Below, one piece after another: positions 1 through 9,100 of a DNA stretch of 64,000 nt. A model generated the notes under the pieces. The model saw only the letters and a list, made by a program, of their open reading frames with translations. It was not told where the DNA came from and made no database searches. Origin of the DNA: Lutimaribacter_A marinistellae (GTDB lineage Bacteria > Pseudomonadota > Alphaproteobacteria > Rhodobacterales > Rhodobacteraceae); assembly GCF_042648365.1 (NCBI RefSeq), contig NZ_JBHRXI010000010.1, positions 372,001 through 436,000 of the forward strand, in the 5' to 3' direction. Every line of letters starts with the position of its first letter. The first letter of the stretch is position 1. Made by a program: the position numbers and the translations under genes.

Positions 1-207
1 CTGGCTCATGCCGCAAACCAGCGGTCCCGCGAGCATGAGGCCAAGGAAGACCAGCAATGGCGAGCTTGACAACGGCACACCAGACGAAACAACACCGCAA
101 AGATAGGCCCAGACGGGCGGAAACCACGTGATGGGCTTCAACAGCGTCAACACGGCGCGCGGATCGGGGAAGCGACGACCGAAATGCAAGTTTTCGTAGA
201 CACTCAT
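1..207 (-). CDS. bchG: Bacteriochlorophyll synthase BchG, N-terminal part (runs off the window)
   Basis: Prenyltransferase that esterifies bacteriochlorophyllide a with geranylgeranyl or phytyl diphosphate in the cytoplasmic membrane, the last assembly step. Only the first 69 codons are in the window. The translation begins MSVYENLHFGRR and contains the family's hallmark LKPITWFPPVWAYLCG near residues 23-38 and AGPLVCGMSQ at the cut end, matching the first membrane helix of chlorophyll synthases. The ATG at 205-207 gives the usual family N-terminus, but no Shine-Dalgarno is seen; instead a PpsR palindrome sits two bases upstream. It follows ppsR on the same strand. Confidence 0.93.
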   Translation of the reverse strand, partial: MSVYENLHFGRRFPDPRAVLTLLKPITWFPPVWAYLCGVVSSGVPLSSSPLLVFLGLMLAGPLVCGMSQ

Positions 208-209
208 AG

Positions 210-227
210 TGTCAACTAAACTATACA
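210..227 (-). promoter_or_regulatory. PpsR/CrtJ palindrome abutting the bchG start codon
   Basis: Exact TGT-N12-ACA match, the known binding consensus of PpsR/CrtJ. Read on the minus strand it is TGTATAGTTTAGTTGACA, containing TTGACA. It lies in the 55-bp gap between ppsR and bchG and ends only two bases before the bchG ATG, where a ribosome binding site would normally be. Confidence 0.75.
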
Positions 228-262
228 TTTCGAGTCGGAGGAAGAAAATTCTGAGGTAACCC

Positions 263-1690
263 TCAGTCGCTCTTTCCGTCTGAGACCATGCCGTACTTGC
301 GCAGCTTCACATACAGGCTCTGCCGCGACAGTCCCAGCATTTCGGCCGAGGCGACACGATTGTTGTTGGTCAGTTGCAGCGCCGTCTCGATACACATGCG
401 CTCGATCACGTCGGATGTGGCCGACACCAACTCTTTGAGCGAAGCCGTTCCAACCAGGTCCATCACCGACTTGATCGCATCCTCACTGACCATCACGTTC
501 GACGCCGCGTCGCCCGTCGCTTCGCTTTCCGGTGCGTCCCGAACGATCAAGCCGAACTCGGCCTCACCCTTGCGCGGACGTAGCACTGCCGCCGAGATAT
601 CGACGCCGGCGCGCGTCCCTACAGTACTGCGGAACTGCGCTGCATAGCTGCGCATGGCGCCGCTTTTGCGCGCGCCATCCAGCAACAGCTTGAGATCGAC
701 CTCACCACGCAGCAGGAAATCGGAAAAGGACCTCCCCCGAACGTCTCGCAGCTGTGCGGCGTCCGCGAGGATCAGGAATGCCTCGTTTGCCTCGCAGACG
801 AACCCGTTACCATCCAACGTCACGATTGCGTCACTCGTGTTGCGGAACAGCGATTGCAGGTCCTGCGCGATGCCAGAGGCATCCTTGCTTTCACCGGCGA
901 AAGGAACGAGGCGACATAGCAGACCCAGCTCACCGGCCGCGCGGAAAAATCTGGGAAGCACCGAAAGTGCCTTGCCGCTACGCCGTGCGATTACCTCGAC
1001 CACGCCGCCATCCGTTTCGGCAGCCGCCTGAAGCGCCTCCATCAATTCGCCCCTGCGAAACTTGTCGAAGGACTGGTTCAGCGCATTGCCTCGCAACGTT
1101 TCCGGTGCCGCACCAAGCAGGTCGGCCGCAGCGCTGTTCAATTCTCGAATGCGCGCAGTCTCGGGGTCGACCACGACCAGAGGGGTTAGCGCGGCCTCGA
1201 GCACAAGACGATAATGTGTCTCGGCCGAGCGCAGCTTTTGCTGATCACGCTCTCGCTGCAGCTGTTCGGACACAAGCCGCTGCTGCACCTCGGCAATAGG
1301 CTGCAGGTCCCGACCGATCAACAACAGGGCGCCCGAATCCTGAACCATCAAAGGCGTGTAGCGTACCGGGAACTCCCATGCCGCGTTGTCCGTGTGGTTC
1401 AGCTCTATGGACCGCAGCGCCCGACCGCCGGAAGAGCGGATTTCGGACAAGCGGCGTCCGAATTTTGCTTGGGACTCCTCTGTCAGAAACCCCTCGAAAA
1501 GGCGACCCACCCAATGTTCGAGACTTCCAAATGACGGATTTTCAGGATTGACGTAAATTCCAAGAACCACACCGTCAGCGTCGATGTGAACCGCGATATC
1601 CGAAGGCTGCTCGATAATGTTCTCTACCAAAGCAGGGTCCGGGAAAGTCCCGGTGTAGGTGAACTCGAGAGCCGCCTCCTGCTTAGTCAC
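263..1690 (-). CDS. ppsR: Photosynthesis gene transcriptional repressor PpsR/CrtJ
   Basis: Aerobic repressor of bch, crt and light-harvesting genes that binds TGT-N12-ACA palindromes. The product is 475 residues from a GTG start at 1690 (a TTG at 1702 is an alternative). Domain order fits the family: N-terminal PAS-like region, a Q-linker-like helix near residues 135-160 (QQRLVSEQLQRERDQQKLRS), two further PAS regions, and a C-terminal Fis-type helix-turn-helix (ASAEMLGLSRQSLYVKLRKY, about 447-466). Cys433 lies at the edge of the DNA-binding domain and Cys259 in the central region, matching in position the two redox cysteines known from Rhodobacter; Cys299 is extra. It lies downstream of ppaA and upstream of bchG. 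Confidence 0.95.
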   Translation of the reverse strand: MTKQEAALEFTYTGTFPDPALVENIIEQPSDIAVHIDADGVVLGIYVNPENPSFGSLEHWVGRLFEGFLTEESQAKFGRRLSEIRSSGGRALRSIELNHTDNAAWEFPVRYTPLMVQDSGALLLIGRDLQPIAEVQQRLVSEQLQRERDQQKLRSAETHYRLVLEAALTPLVVVDPETARIRELNSAAADLLGAAPETLRGNALNQSFDKFRRGELMEALQAAAETDGGVVEVIARRSGKALSVLPRFFRAAGELGLLCRLVPFAGESKDASGIAQDLQSLFRNTSDAIVTLDGNGFVCEANEAFLILADAAQLRDVRGRSFSDFLLRGEVDLKLLLDGARKSGAMRSYAAQFRSTVGTRAGVDISAAVLRPRKGEAEFGLIVRDAPESEATGDAASNVMVSEDAIKSVMDLVGTASLKELVSATSDVIERMCIETALQLTNNNRVASAEMLGLSRQSLYVKLRKYGMVSDGKSD

Positions 1691-1717
1691 GCCACACCCC
1701 AATCGGATCGCAAAACC

Positions 1718-2530
1718 CTACGACGTGGTTGCGTCGGACGACAGGAAATCGGCCACCGATGCAAGACCACATAATTCAATCGCTTCTCTCGCCGAACGAA
1801 CGGCGTGATCGGCACCCGTGCGCTCTGATATATCTTCGGACAATGGAACATATCGCCCACCAAGGACAACAGGGGGGCAATGTTCCAGTTCCATCTTGAG
1901 GTAATTTATTAAACCCGCGACATTTTCAACCGCTTTTTCTCGCGAGATGGACACGCCGACCATCGCGAAATGACCTTCGCCTATGACTTCGACCAACTCA
2001 TCCTGCGACATCTGGACGGCAATTCGGACCCATAATCCATGGCGCCTGAACTGATCTGCCGCAACAAAAGCACCGAGCGTGTGGTCCTCACCTTCGGGCA
2101 AGATCATCAGAACCGACTGACCCAACGGAACCGTCCGGTCGATCAGCCGAACGGTTCGACCGGTCTCTCCGCGACTTGCCGCCTCCTGAAAAACCGATTG
2201 CAAACGCGCAGCGCCGATCGTCACTGCGACGAAGCTTGCGTGATCGGTGACCCACATTTCCCCCAGTCGCCGCGCTGCAGCGGGCACCATGTCGTGATAA
2301 AGCGTTTCAGAAGAGACACCCGACGCGATGGCAGAGGTCAGCACGGATTGATAGCTGGTCTCAGACTCCGACATGAGCGCCTCGCAGAGGCGTTCAACCC
2401 AGGCGTCGCGAGATCTCGGCTTGTCCGCACGCCGCCGCGATGCAACGGACTTCAATGCAGACTCGACAAGAAATCGTATCGCCGTGTCACGATGACCAGA
2501 CAGTTCAAGACCCTTTGCGCTGCACCCCAT
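1718..2530 (-). CDS. ppaA: B12-binding antirepressor PpaA/AerR
   Basis: Cobalamin-binding partner of PpsR/CrtJ that modulates its DNA binding in response to light and redox; cytoplasmic. The 270-residue product has a helical N-terminal half resembling the MerR-type B12-binding cap and a C-terminal Rossmann-like B12 fold (about 135-260). His150 in the segment LPEGEDHTLGAF is at the expected position of the cobalamin-contacting histidine of AerR. The ATG at 2528-2530 is preceded by a good TGGAGGT Shine-Dalgarno. It is followed by ppsR after a short gap, and transcribed divergently from bchF. Confidence 0.9.
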   Translation of the reverse strand: MGCSAKGLELSGHRDTAIRFLVESALKSVASRRRADKPRSRDAWVERLCEALMSESETSYQSVLTSAIASGVSSETLYHDMVPAAARRLGEMWVTDHASFVAVTIGAARLQSVFQEAASRGETGRTVRLIDRTVPLGQSVLMILPEGEDHTLGAFVAADQFRRHGLWVRIAVQMSQDELVEVIGEGHFAMVGVSISREKAVENVAGLINYLKMELEHCPPVVLGGRYVPLSEDISERTGADHAVRSAREAIELCGLASVADFLSSDATTS

Positions 2531-2613
2531 TCACACCTCCATCAGCTAGTGTGGAATTCGCACGCTTCAACGAGTCTTTGTTATCGCATCAGTGTGCGCG
2601 CCCTCGGGCCACA

Positions 2614-2631
2614 TGTCAAACTTTCTTGACA
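2614..2631. promoter_or_regulatory. PpsR/CrtJ binding palindrome (ppaA-proximal)
   Basis: Exact TGT-N12-ACA match, TGTCAAACTTTCTTGACA. It carries TTGACA on both strands (TGTCAA at one end, TTGACA at the other), so a bound repressor could cover a -35 element for either direction. It lies 84 bp from the ppaA start. Confidence 0.75.
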
Positions 2632-2728
2632 AATTGACCGAAGCATCCGGATTCACTCGACAATCGCCAAAATACCATTGAAAAATCGGCTTTTCTATTG
2701 AGCAAACGCTCAGTTGATCGCACCGAAC

Positions 2729-2744
2729 GTCCACTTCAGTGGAC
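2729..2744. promoter_or_regulatory. 16-bp palindrome of unknown function in the bchF promoter region
   Basis: GTCCACTTCAGTGGAC has perfect 7-bp arms around TC. It does not fit the PpsR or FnrL consensus. It sits 20 bp before the second PpsR site and 85 bp before the bchF ATG. It may be a site for another dimeric regulator. Confidence 0.35.
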
Positions 2745-2763
2745 ACCCACAGGAACCCCTGGG

Positions 2764-2781
2764 TGTAAGTTTTAGTTGACA
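2764..2781 (+). promoter_or_regulatory. PpsR/CrtJ binding palindrome (bchF-proximal)
   Basis: Exact TGT-N12-ACA match, TGTAAGTTTTAGTTGACA, ending 47 bp before the bchF ATG. The TTGACA at its 3' end could serve as the -35 box of the bchF operon promoter, which would explain repression by occlusion. Confidence 0.8.
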
Positions 2782-2828
2782 GTTTGCAGGACGGAGCCGT
2801 AGCCTTTCCGTACTGGCGGAACTCCGAA

Positions 2829-3329
2829 ATGGGGACGAAAGTGCTCTTAGACGGCCATAGATCACCCACACAGACTGCGCTCTACACGGCTCAACAGCGC
2901 GCTCGCCGGGATGCGTCCGTCTGGACGCTGGTTCAAGGCATCCTTGCGCCGCTTCAGTTCCTTGTTTTTCTGGTCTCGCTGGTGTTGGTTCTGCGCTTCC
3001 TTGCAACGGGCGCTGGATATGAGGCCGCAACCGTATCAATCCTTCTAAAGACCGGATTTCTTTACCTGATCATGATCACAGGTGCGATCTGGGAGAAGGT
3101 GGTTTTCGGCCAGTACCTTTTCGCACCCGCCTTCTTTTGGGAAGATGTTTTCAGCTTCGTGGTGATTGCGTTGCACACGGCGTATGTCTGGGCGGTTTTG
3201 ACCCAGGCGCTGCCCGCCACCGGCCAGATGGCAATCGCGCTGGCAGCCTATGCCGCCTATGTCGTCAACGCTACACAGTTTCTGCTCAAGCTGCGCGCCG
3301 CGCGCCTCGAAGCGGGGGCGCCGGCATGA
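2829..3329 (+). CDS. bchF: 3-vinyl bacteriochlorophyllide hydratase BchF
   Basis: Adds water to the C3-vinyl group of (bacterio)chlorophyllide, leading to the 3-hydroxyethyl intermediate used by BchC. The product is 166 residues with several hydrophobic segments (about 30-55, 65-85, 95-120 and 125-145), so membrane-bound. Family signatures seen are RRDASVWTLVQGILAPLQF near residue 24 and FFWEDVFSFVVIALHTAYV. I chose the ATG at 2829 because homologues begin shortly before the LYTAQQRARRDAS segment; a TTG at 2784 would also be in frame. First gene of the long bch-puh run; its stop overlaps the bchN start. Confidence 0.95.
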   Translation: MGTKVLLDGHRSPTQTALYTAQQRARRDASVWTLVQGILAPLQFLVFLVSLVLVLRFLATGAGYEAATVSILLKTGFLYLIMITGAIWEKVVFGQYLFAPAFFWEDVFSFVVIALHTAYVWAVLTQALPATGQMAIALAAYAAYVVNATQFLLKLRAARLEAGAPA

Positions 3330-4612
3330 CGCGGCTGGAGCGAAACCCGCCCGCAACGGGCTGTCGAAACGCCCCGATTCTGAAAGAGCGCGGCCAACAC
3401 GAGGTTTTCTGCGGGCTGACAGGAATCATCTGGCTGCATCGAAAGATGCAGGATGCCTTCTTTCTCGTAGTCGGCAGCCGCACCTGTGCACATCTGCTGC
3501 AATCGGCAGCGGGTGTGATGATCTTCGCCGAGCCGCGTTTCGGCACGGCAATCCTGGAGGAAACCGACCTGGCCGGTCTGGCCGACGCGCAAGAGGAATT
3601 GGAACGCGAGGTCGACCGCCTTTTGGCGCGGCGCAGCGATATCCGGCAATTGTTCCTCGTCGGCTCTTGCCCCTCCGAAGTCATCAAGCTGGACCTCGCA
3701 CGCGCCGCCGAACGTTTGTCTGCACGTCATGCACCGCACGTGCGGGTGCTGAACTATTCGGGGTCGGGGATCGAGACGACATTCACCGAGGGGGAGGACG
3801 CATGCCTCGCCTCTATGGTCCCAGCCTTGCCCGAAACGGCAGAGCGCCAACTGTTGCTGGTCGGAGCGCTCCCGGATGTCGTCGAGGATCAGGCTCTTGA
3901 TCTGCTTCAGAAGCTGGGGATCGAAAACGTGGCAGTTCTGCCTGCAAGACGGGCGGATAAGGGACTTGCGATTGGCCCGAACACCGTTTTCGCCCTGACA
4001 CAGCCGTTCCTGGGAGGCACCCATGCCGCCCTCGAACGGCGCGGGGCGCGGCATGTTCCCGCGCCATTCCCGTTTGGCGAGGAAGGCACCACAGCGTGGC
4101 TTGCCGCCGTGGCAAGGGAATTTGGCGTCGATCGGGCGCGGTTCGACGCCGTGACCTCTGCGCCCCGCGCCCGCGCCCGCCGCGCCATCCGCAAAGCCGC
4201 CGAAGCGTTGCATGGAAAATCGGTCTTCTTCTTTCCCGACAGCCAGTTGGAAATACCCCTTGCACGCTTTCTGACCCGCGAATGCGGAATGGAAGCGATC
4301 GAAATCGGTGCACCATACATCCACAAGGGTTTGGTCGGACCGGACCTCGACCTTCTGGCGCCCGGTCCCACCCTCGCAGAGGGGCAGGATGTCGAGCGTC
4401 AATTGGACCGTTGCCGGGCTGAGAGCCCCGACCTGACGGTCTGCGGTCTCGGTCTCGCCAACCCCCTTGAGGCCGAGGGGCTTGCCACGAAATGGGCGAT
4501 CGAACTGGTCTTCACGCCGGTTCATTTCTACGAACAGGCGGGCGATCTGGCCGGTCTGTTTTCGCGCCCACTTCGCCGCCGGACCGCCTTGCACCTCGGT
4601 ACCGGCTCATGA
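3326..4612 (+). CDS. bchN: Dark-operative protochlorophyllide reductase subunit BchN
   Basis: With BchB it forms the nitrogenase-like catalytic heterotetramer that reduces the C17=C18 bond of protochlorophyllide without light, using electrons from BchL. The product has 428 residues. Three cysteines that with an Asp of BchB hold the [4Fe-4S] cluster are recognisable: Cys29 (EVFCGLTG), Cys54 (SRTCAHLL) and Cys115 (GSCPSEVI). Start and stop codons overlap those of bchF and bchB in ATGA units, so translation is probably coupled. Confidence 0.97.
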   Translation: MTRLERNPPATGCRNAPILKERGQHEVFCGLTGIIWLHRKMQDAFFLVVGSRTCAHLLQSAAGVMIFAEPRFGTAILEETDLAGLADAQEELEREVDRLLARRSDIRQLFLVGSCPSEVIKLDLARAAERLSARHAPHVRVLNYSGSGIETTFTEGEDACLASMVPALPETAERQLLLVGALPDVVEDQALDLLQKLGIENVAVLPARRADKGLAIGPNTVFALTQPFLGGTHAALERRGARHVPAPFPFGEEGTTAWLAAVAREFGVDRARFDAVTSAPRARARRAIRKAAEALHGKSVFFFPDSQLEIPLARFLTRECGMEAIEIGAPYIHKGLVGPDLDLLAPGPTLAEGQDVERQLDRCRAESPDLTVCGLGLANPLEAEGLATKWAIELVFTPVHFYEQAGDLAGLFSRPLRRRTALHLGTGS

Positions 4613-6120
4613 AGTTGAGCGTCTGGACATATGAAGGCCCGCCGCATGTCGGCGCATTGCGGGTCGCGACCGCGATGAAGGGCTTGCACTACGTGCTGCA
4701 TGCCCCGCAGGGCGATACCTATGCAGACCTGCTGTTCACCATGATCGAGCGGCGCGACCACCGCCCGCCGGTAACCTACACGACGTTCCAGGCGCGCGAT
4801 CTCGGCAGCGATACCGCAAATCTTTTCAAGACCGCGTGTCAGGCCGCGTACGACCGGTTCCAGCCTCAAGCCATGATTGTCGGCGCCTCTTGCACCGCCG
4901 AATTGATCCAAGACGACCCGGGCGGGATGGCCGAAACCATGGGGCTGCCGATACCCGTCATTCCGCTGGACCTGCCAAGCTACCAGCGCAAGGAGAATTT
5001 CGGGGCGGATGAGACGTTCTTTCAAATCGTCCGAGCCTTGGCTCGGCCTCGCCCGCGAACCGACCGGATCACCTGCAACCTGATCGGCCCCACGGCGCTT
5101 GGCTTTCGTCATCGCGACGACATCACCGAACTGACCGGGTTGCTTGCAGATATGGGCGTATCGGTAAACGTTACCGCCCCCTACGGAGCCACGCCCGAGG
5201 ACATTGCCCAGCTAGGTGGCGCAAATTTCAACGTGCTCATGTATCCCGAGACTGGTGAAAGCGCGTGTCGCTGGATGGAACGCGAACTGGGTCAGCCCTA
5301 TACCCGGACTGTGCCGATCGGCGTGGGGGCCACCCGTGATTTCGTAGCCGAAGTTGCCAAACTTACCAGGATCAAGGCACAGATCGACGAAAGCAGACTG
5401 CGCCAGCCTTGGTACGCACGCAGCGTCGACAGTACGTATCTGACCAGCAAGCGGGTCTTTCTCTTCGGTGATGGCACCCATGTCGCTGCCGCCGCGCGCA
5501 TCGCACGCGACGAAATCGGTTTCGAGGTGGTCGGTCTCGGGTGCTATAATCGAGAGATGGCCCGCCCCACACGCGCCCTTGCCCGCGAGTATGGTGTCGA
5601 GGCGCTGATCACCGATGACTATCTCGAAGTCGAGGCCCGGATCGAGGCGCTGGCGCCGGAAATGATCCTGGGTACGCAGATGGAGCGCCACATCGGCAAG
5701 CGGTTAGGAATCCCGTGTGCCGTTATTTCGGCCCCGGTCCACGTTCAGGATTTCCCGGCACGCTACTCGCCGCAGATGGGGATCGAGGGCGCCAACGTCA
5801 TTTTCGACACATGGGTGCACCCTCTCATGATGGGGCTGGAAGAACATCTTCTGACCATGTTCCGCGAAGATGTGGAGTTTCACGACGCCGCCGGGGCTAG
5901 CCATCACGGCAGTACTTCCCAGATTGAAGTGCCCGACCCCGGTGAAGTGCGAACCGATGCGATTGTCTGGCTCGACGATGCGGAACGCGAACTGAAGAAA
6001 GTGCCGTTTTTCGTGCGCGGAAAGGCTCGTCGAAACACCGAGACCTTCGCGGTCGAACGCGGCCTGCACGAGATCGGCATCGAAACGCTCTACGAAGCCA
6101 AGGCCCATTATGCGCGATGA
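4609..6120 (+). CDS. bchB: Dark-operative protochlorophyllide reductase subunit BchB
   Basis: Second catalytic subunit of the light-independent protochlorophyllide reductase. The product has 503 residues. Asp36 (HAPQGDTYAD) is the unusual aspartate ligand to the shared [4Fe-4S] cluster, conserved in position with characterised homologues. The C-terminal part (about 445-500, KVPFFVRGKARRNTE) is the small PCP_red domain typical of BchB. The ATG at 4609 overlaps the bchN stop; the 3' end overlaps bchH by 11 bp. Confidence 0.97.
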   Translation: MKLSVWTYEGPPHVGALRVATAMKGLHYVLHAPQGDTYADLLFTMIERRDHRPPVTYTTFQARDLGSDTANLFKTACQAAYDRFQPQAMIVGASCTAELIQDDPGGMAETMGLPIPVIPLDLPSYQRKENFGADETFFQIVRALARPRPRTDRITCNLIGPTALGFRHRDDITELTGLLADMGVSVNVTAPYGATPEDIAQLGGANFNVLMYPETGESACRWMERELGQPYTRTVPIGVGATRDFVAEVAKLTRIKAQIDESRLRQPWYARSVDSTYLTSKRVFLFGDGTHVAAAARIARDEIGFEVVGLGCYNREMARPTRALAREYGVEALITDDYLEVEARIEALAPEMILGTQMERHIGKRLGIPCAVISAPVHVQDFPARYSPQMGIEGANVIFDTWVHPLMMGLEEHLLTMFREDVEFHDAAGASHHGSTSQIEVPDPGEVRTDAIVWLDDAERELKKVPFFVRGKARRNTETFAVERGLHEIGIETLYEAKAHYAR

Positions 6121-9100
6121 TGGCACCATATCCTGTCCGGCCTACCGGGTTGTGTTCTTGACACTCGATTCGCACGCTGCGGGACCTTGTGCGCGTGTCT
6201 CCGACCGACTGGCGGCGCATTTCCCGGGCTTGGAGATTTCCGTACACGCCGCCGCGGAATGGGCTGAAACGCCCGAAGCGTTGCAGGCCGCAATCGCGGC
6301 GGTCAGCCGGGCCGACATCGTTGTTACAGGCCTGATCTTCTTGGACGAACACATCCGCGCGATCCTTCCGGCATTGCAGGCCCGTCGGGACCATTGCGAT
6401 GCCATGGTGGGGATTATTTCAGACGCGCAGATCGTCCGGATGACCCGCATGGGAACGCTGGACATGTCGGCCCCGGACAGCGGGTTGCGCAAGCTCATGA
6501 AAAAGCTGCGTGGAGCGGACAAATCCGGGACCACCCAGGACGGTGCGCGGAAAATGCGGATGCTGCGCCGCCTGCCTCGAATCCTGAAACTCATACCCGG
6601 CAAAGCACAGGATCTTCGGGCCTGGCTTCTGACAATGCAGTATTGGCTGGGCGCCTCGGATGACAACATCGAAGCGCTGGTTCGCTTCCTGATCTCACGC
6701 TATTGCAACAAGGCGGATTGGCGAAACACGGATGCACCCGCCCCGCTCGAGTACCCCGAAACCGGTCTCTATCATCCCGATCTGCCCGGTCGCATCACCA
6801 CCGAGCCAACCACCCTTCCCGTCCCGAAAACATGTCGTGGAACCGTCGGCGTGTTGATGATGCGCAGCTATGTGCTGGCTGGCGACACGGCCCACTACGA
6901 CGCCGTCATTCGCGCGCTCGAGGAACGCGGACTGAGGGTTATCCCCGCCTTCGCGGGCGGCCTTGACGCTCGGCCCGCCGTAGATGCGTTCCTGAGGGAT
7001 GAAAACGGCCCGAGGATTGACGCTCTTCTCTCGCTTACGGGCTTTTCGCTGGTTGGTGGCCCGGCCTACAACGACAATGAGGCCGCGGTCGAATTGCTCC
7101 GCTCTCTCAATGTTCCTTACATCGCGGCGCATCCGCTGGAGTTTCAGACGCTGGACCAATGGGCGAACTCTCCTCAGGGTCTTGGCCCGATCGAAACGAC
7201 CATGCTGATTGCCCTTCCGGAACTGGACGGCGCGACCAATCCGACCGTGTTTGCCGGTCGGCATGGCGACGGGCAATGCACCGGATGCGCGCGCGCCTGC
7301 CGGCCCGGGCCGCAGGCCAAGGCGATGGCGCCATGTTCGGAACGCATAACATACCTTGCCGACCGTGTTGCCCGGCTGACAGCCCTGCGCAGGTCCGCGG
7401 TGGCCGAGCGCAAACTGGGGATTGTTCTTTTTGGTTTCCCACCGAATGCGGGCGCGGCGGGTACGGCCGCCTATCTCGATGTGTTCCGCTCGCTCTACAA
7501 TACGCTGCATGCTCTTGCTGATCGGGGCTACGACCTGACCCCGCCGGAAAGCGTCGAGGATTTGCGTGCCGCCGTCTTGCATGGAACGGCCGAGAAATAC
7601 GGGCAGGAGGCCAATGTCGCGGCACATGTCGGAGCCGAGGACATCGTCCAGACAACGCTCTGGCTCGACGAGATCGAAGCTCAATGGGGGCCTGCACCCG
7701 GCAAGGTCCAAAGCGACGGTCGCGGCGTGTTCGTTCTGGGCGCGCGCTTTGGCAACGTCTTTGTCGGGCTACAGCCTGCCTTCGGCTACGAGGGCGACCC
7801 GATGCGCCTTTTGTTCGAGCGCGGCTTCGCCCCTACCCACGCCTTCACGCAGTTTTACCTTTGGCTTCGCAACAGTTTCCGCGCAGATGTGCTGCTGCAT
7901 TTCGGAATGCATGGTGCGTTGGAGTTCATGCCCGGCAAGCAGACGGGACTGTCAGGCGCCGATTGGCCGGACCGGCTTATCGGTGACCTTCCGAACGTGT
8001 ACCTTTACGCCTCTAACAACCCCTCCGAGGCGACGCTCGCCAAGCGCCGCACTGGGGCAGTCACGGTATCCCACCTGACGCCGCCGCTTTCTGCCGCGGG
8101 GCTGTACAAAGGGCTCGCGGAACTGAAGGACAGCCTGACCCGCTGGCGGCAAAGCACGCTCGGCGCCCCAGAACGTACCGAGATTGCGGTTCTTATCGCC
8201 GAACAGGCCGAAGCCGTCGACATGGACGGCAGCGACCCCGATGCGTTGTGGCTGAAGTTGCTTGAAACCGAGGAGGCGCTGGTCCCTGAGGGGCTTCACG
8301 TTCTCGGCGCACCGCTTAGCGATGCCGCGCGCGAAAGCTACCTTTCCTTAGTGCCGCAAGATGCTGCGCGCACCGAAATTTCCGAACACCTCCGTCACGA
8401 TACCGAGATGCCGGCCTTGCTCCACGCCCTTGACGGTGGCTTCACTCCACCGGTGCCTGGCGGCGACCTGATCCGTTCGCCAGAGATCCTGCCGACCGGG
8501 CGAAACATTCACGCGTTCGATCCATTCCGCATGCCCAGCGCCTATGCCTGCCGCGAGGGTACTAAACAGGCGCAACTACTTCTGGAAACGCACAAAAGCC
8601 TTCCCCAAAGCGTGGCGATCGTTCTGTGGGGTTCGGACAACATCAAATCCGACGGAATGCCCTTGGCCCAAGCGCTGGCCCTCATGGGGGCCAAACCGCG
8701 ATTTGACGGGTTTGGGCGTCTCTGCGGTGCCGAGCTCATTCCATTGAAGGAACTGGGGCGGCCACGCATTGACGTCCTAATGACGCTTTCAGGCATCTTT
8801 CGCGACCTGCTTCCGCTTCAAACGCGCATGCTGGCCGAAGCGGCGCTTATGGCTGTACGCGCCGAGGAACCGCTCGACCTGAACTTTGTTCGCGCGCACG
8901 CCCTTGCCTATGCCGAAGAGACCGGCTTCGATCTCGAAACGGCTGCATTGCGGGTCTTTTCGAACGCCGAGGGAGCGTATGGGTCAAACGTGAACCAGTT
9001 GGTCGACAGCTCTGCTTTTGGCGACGAGGACGAGCTGGCCGACGCTTATGAGGCACGGAAAAGCTTCGGTTATGGAACCGACGGCAAGGCCCGGCAGAAT

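Larger units (their letters stand above)
2531..2828. promoter_or_regulatory. Divergent ppaA-bchF regulatory region
   Basis: A 298-bp gene-free stretch between the ppaA start (minus) and bchF start (plus). It holds two exact PpsR palindromes (2614-2631 and 2764-2781) and a separate near-perfect palindrome (2729-2744). No coding sequence of substance is visible. The short open frames here lack ribosome sites and homology. Confidence 0.8.

Noticed and set aside
3257..4594. Long antisense frame over bchN (445 codons)
   Set aside because: Typical shadow in G+C-rich DNA; the plus-strand gene has all expected catalytic cysteines and ATGA overlaps.
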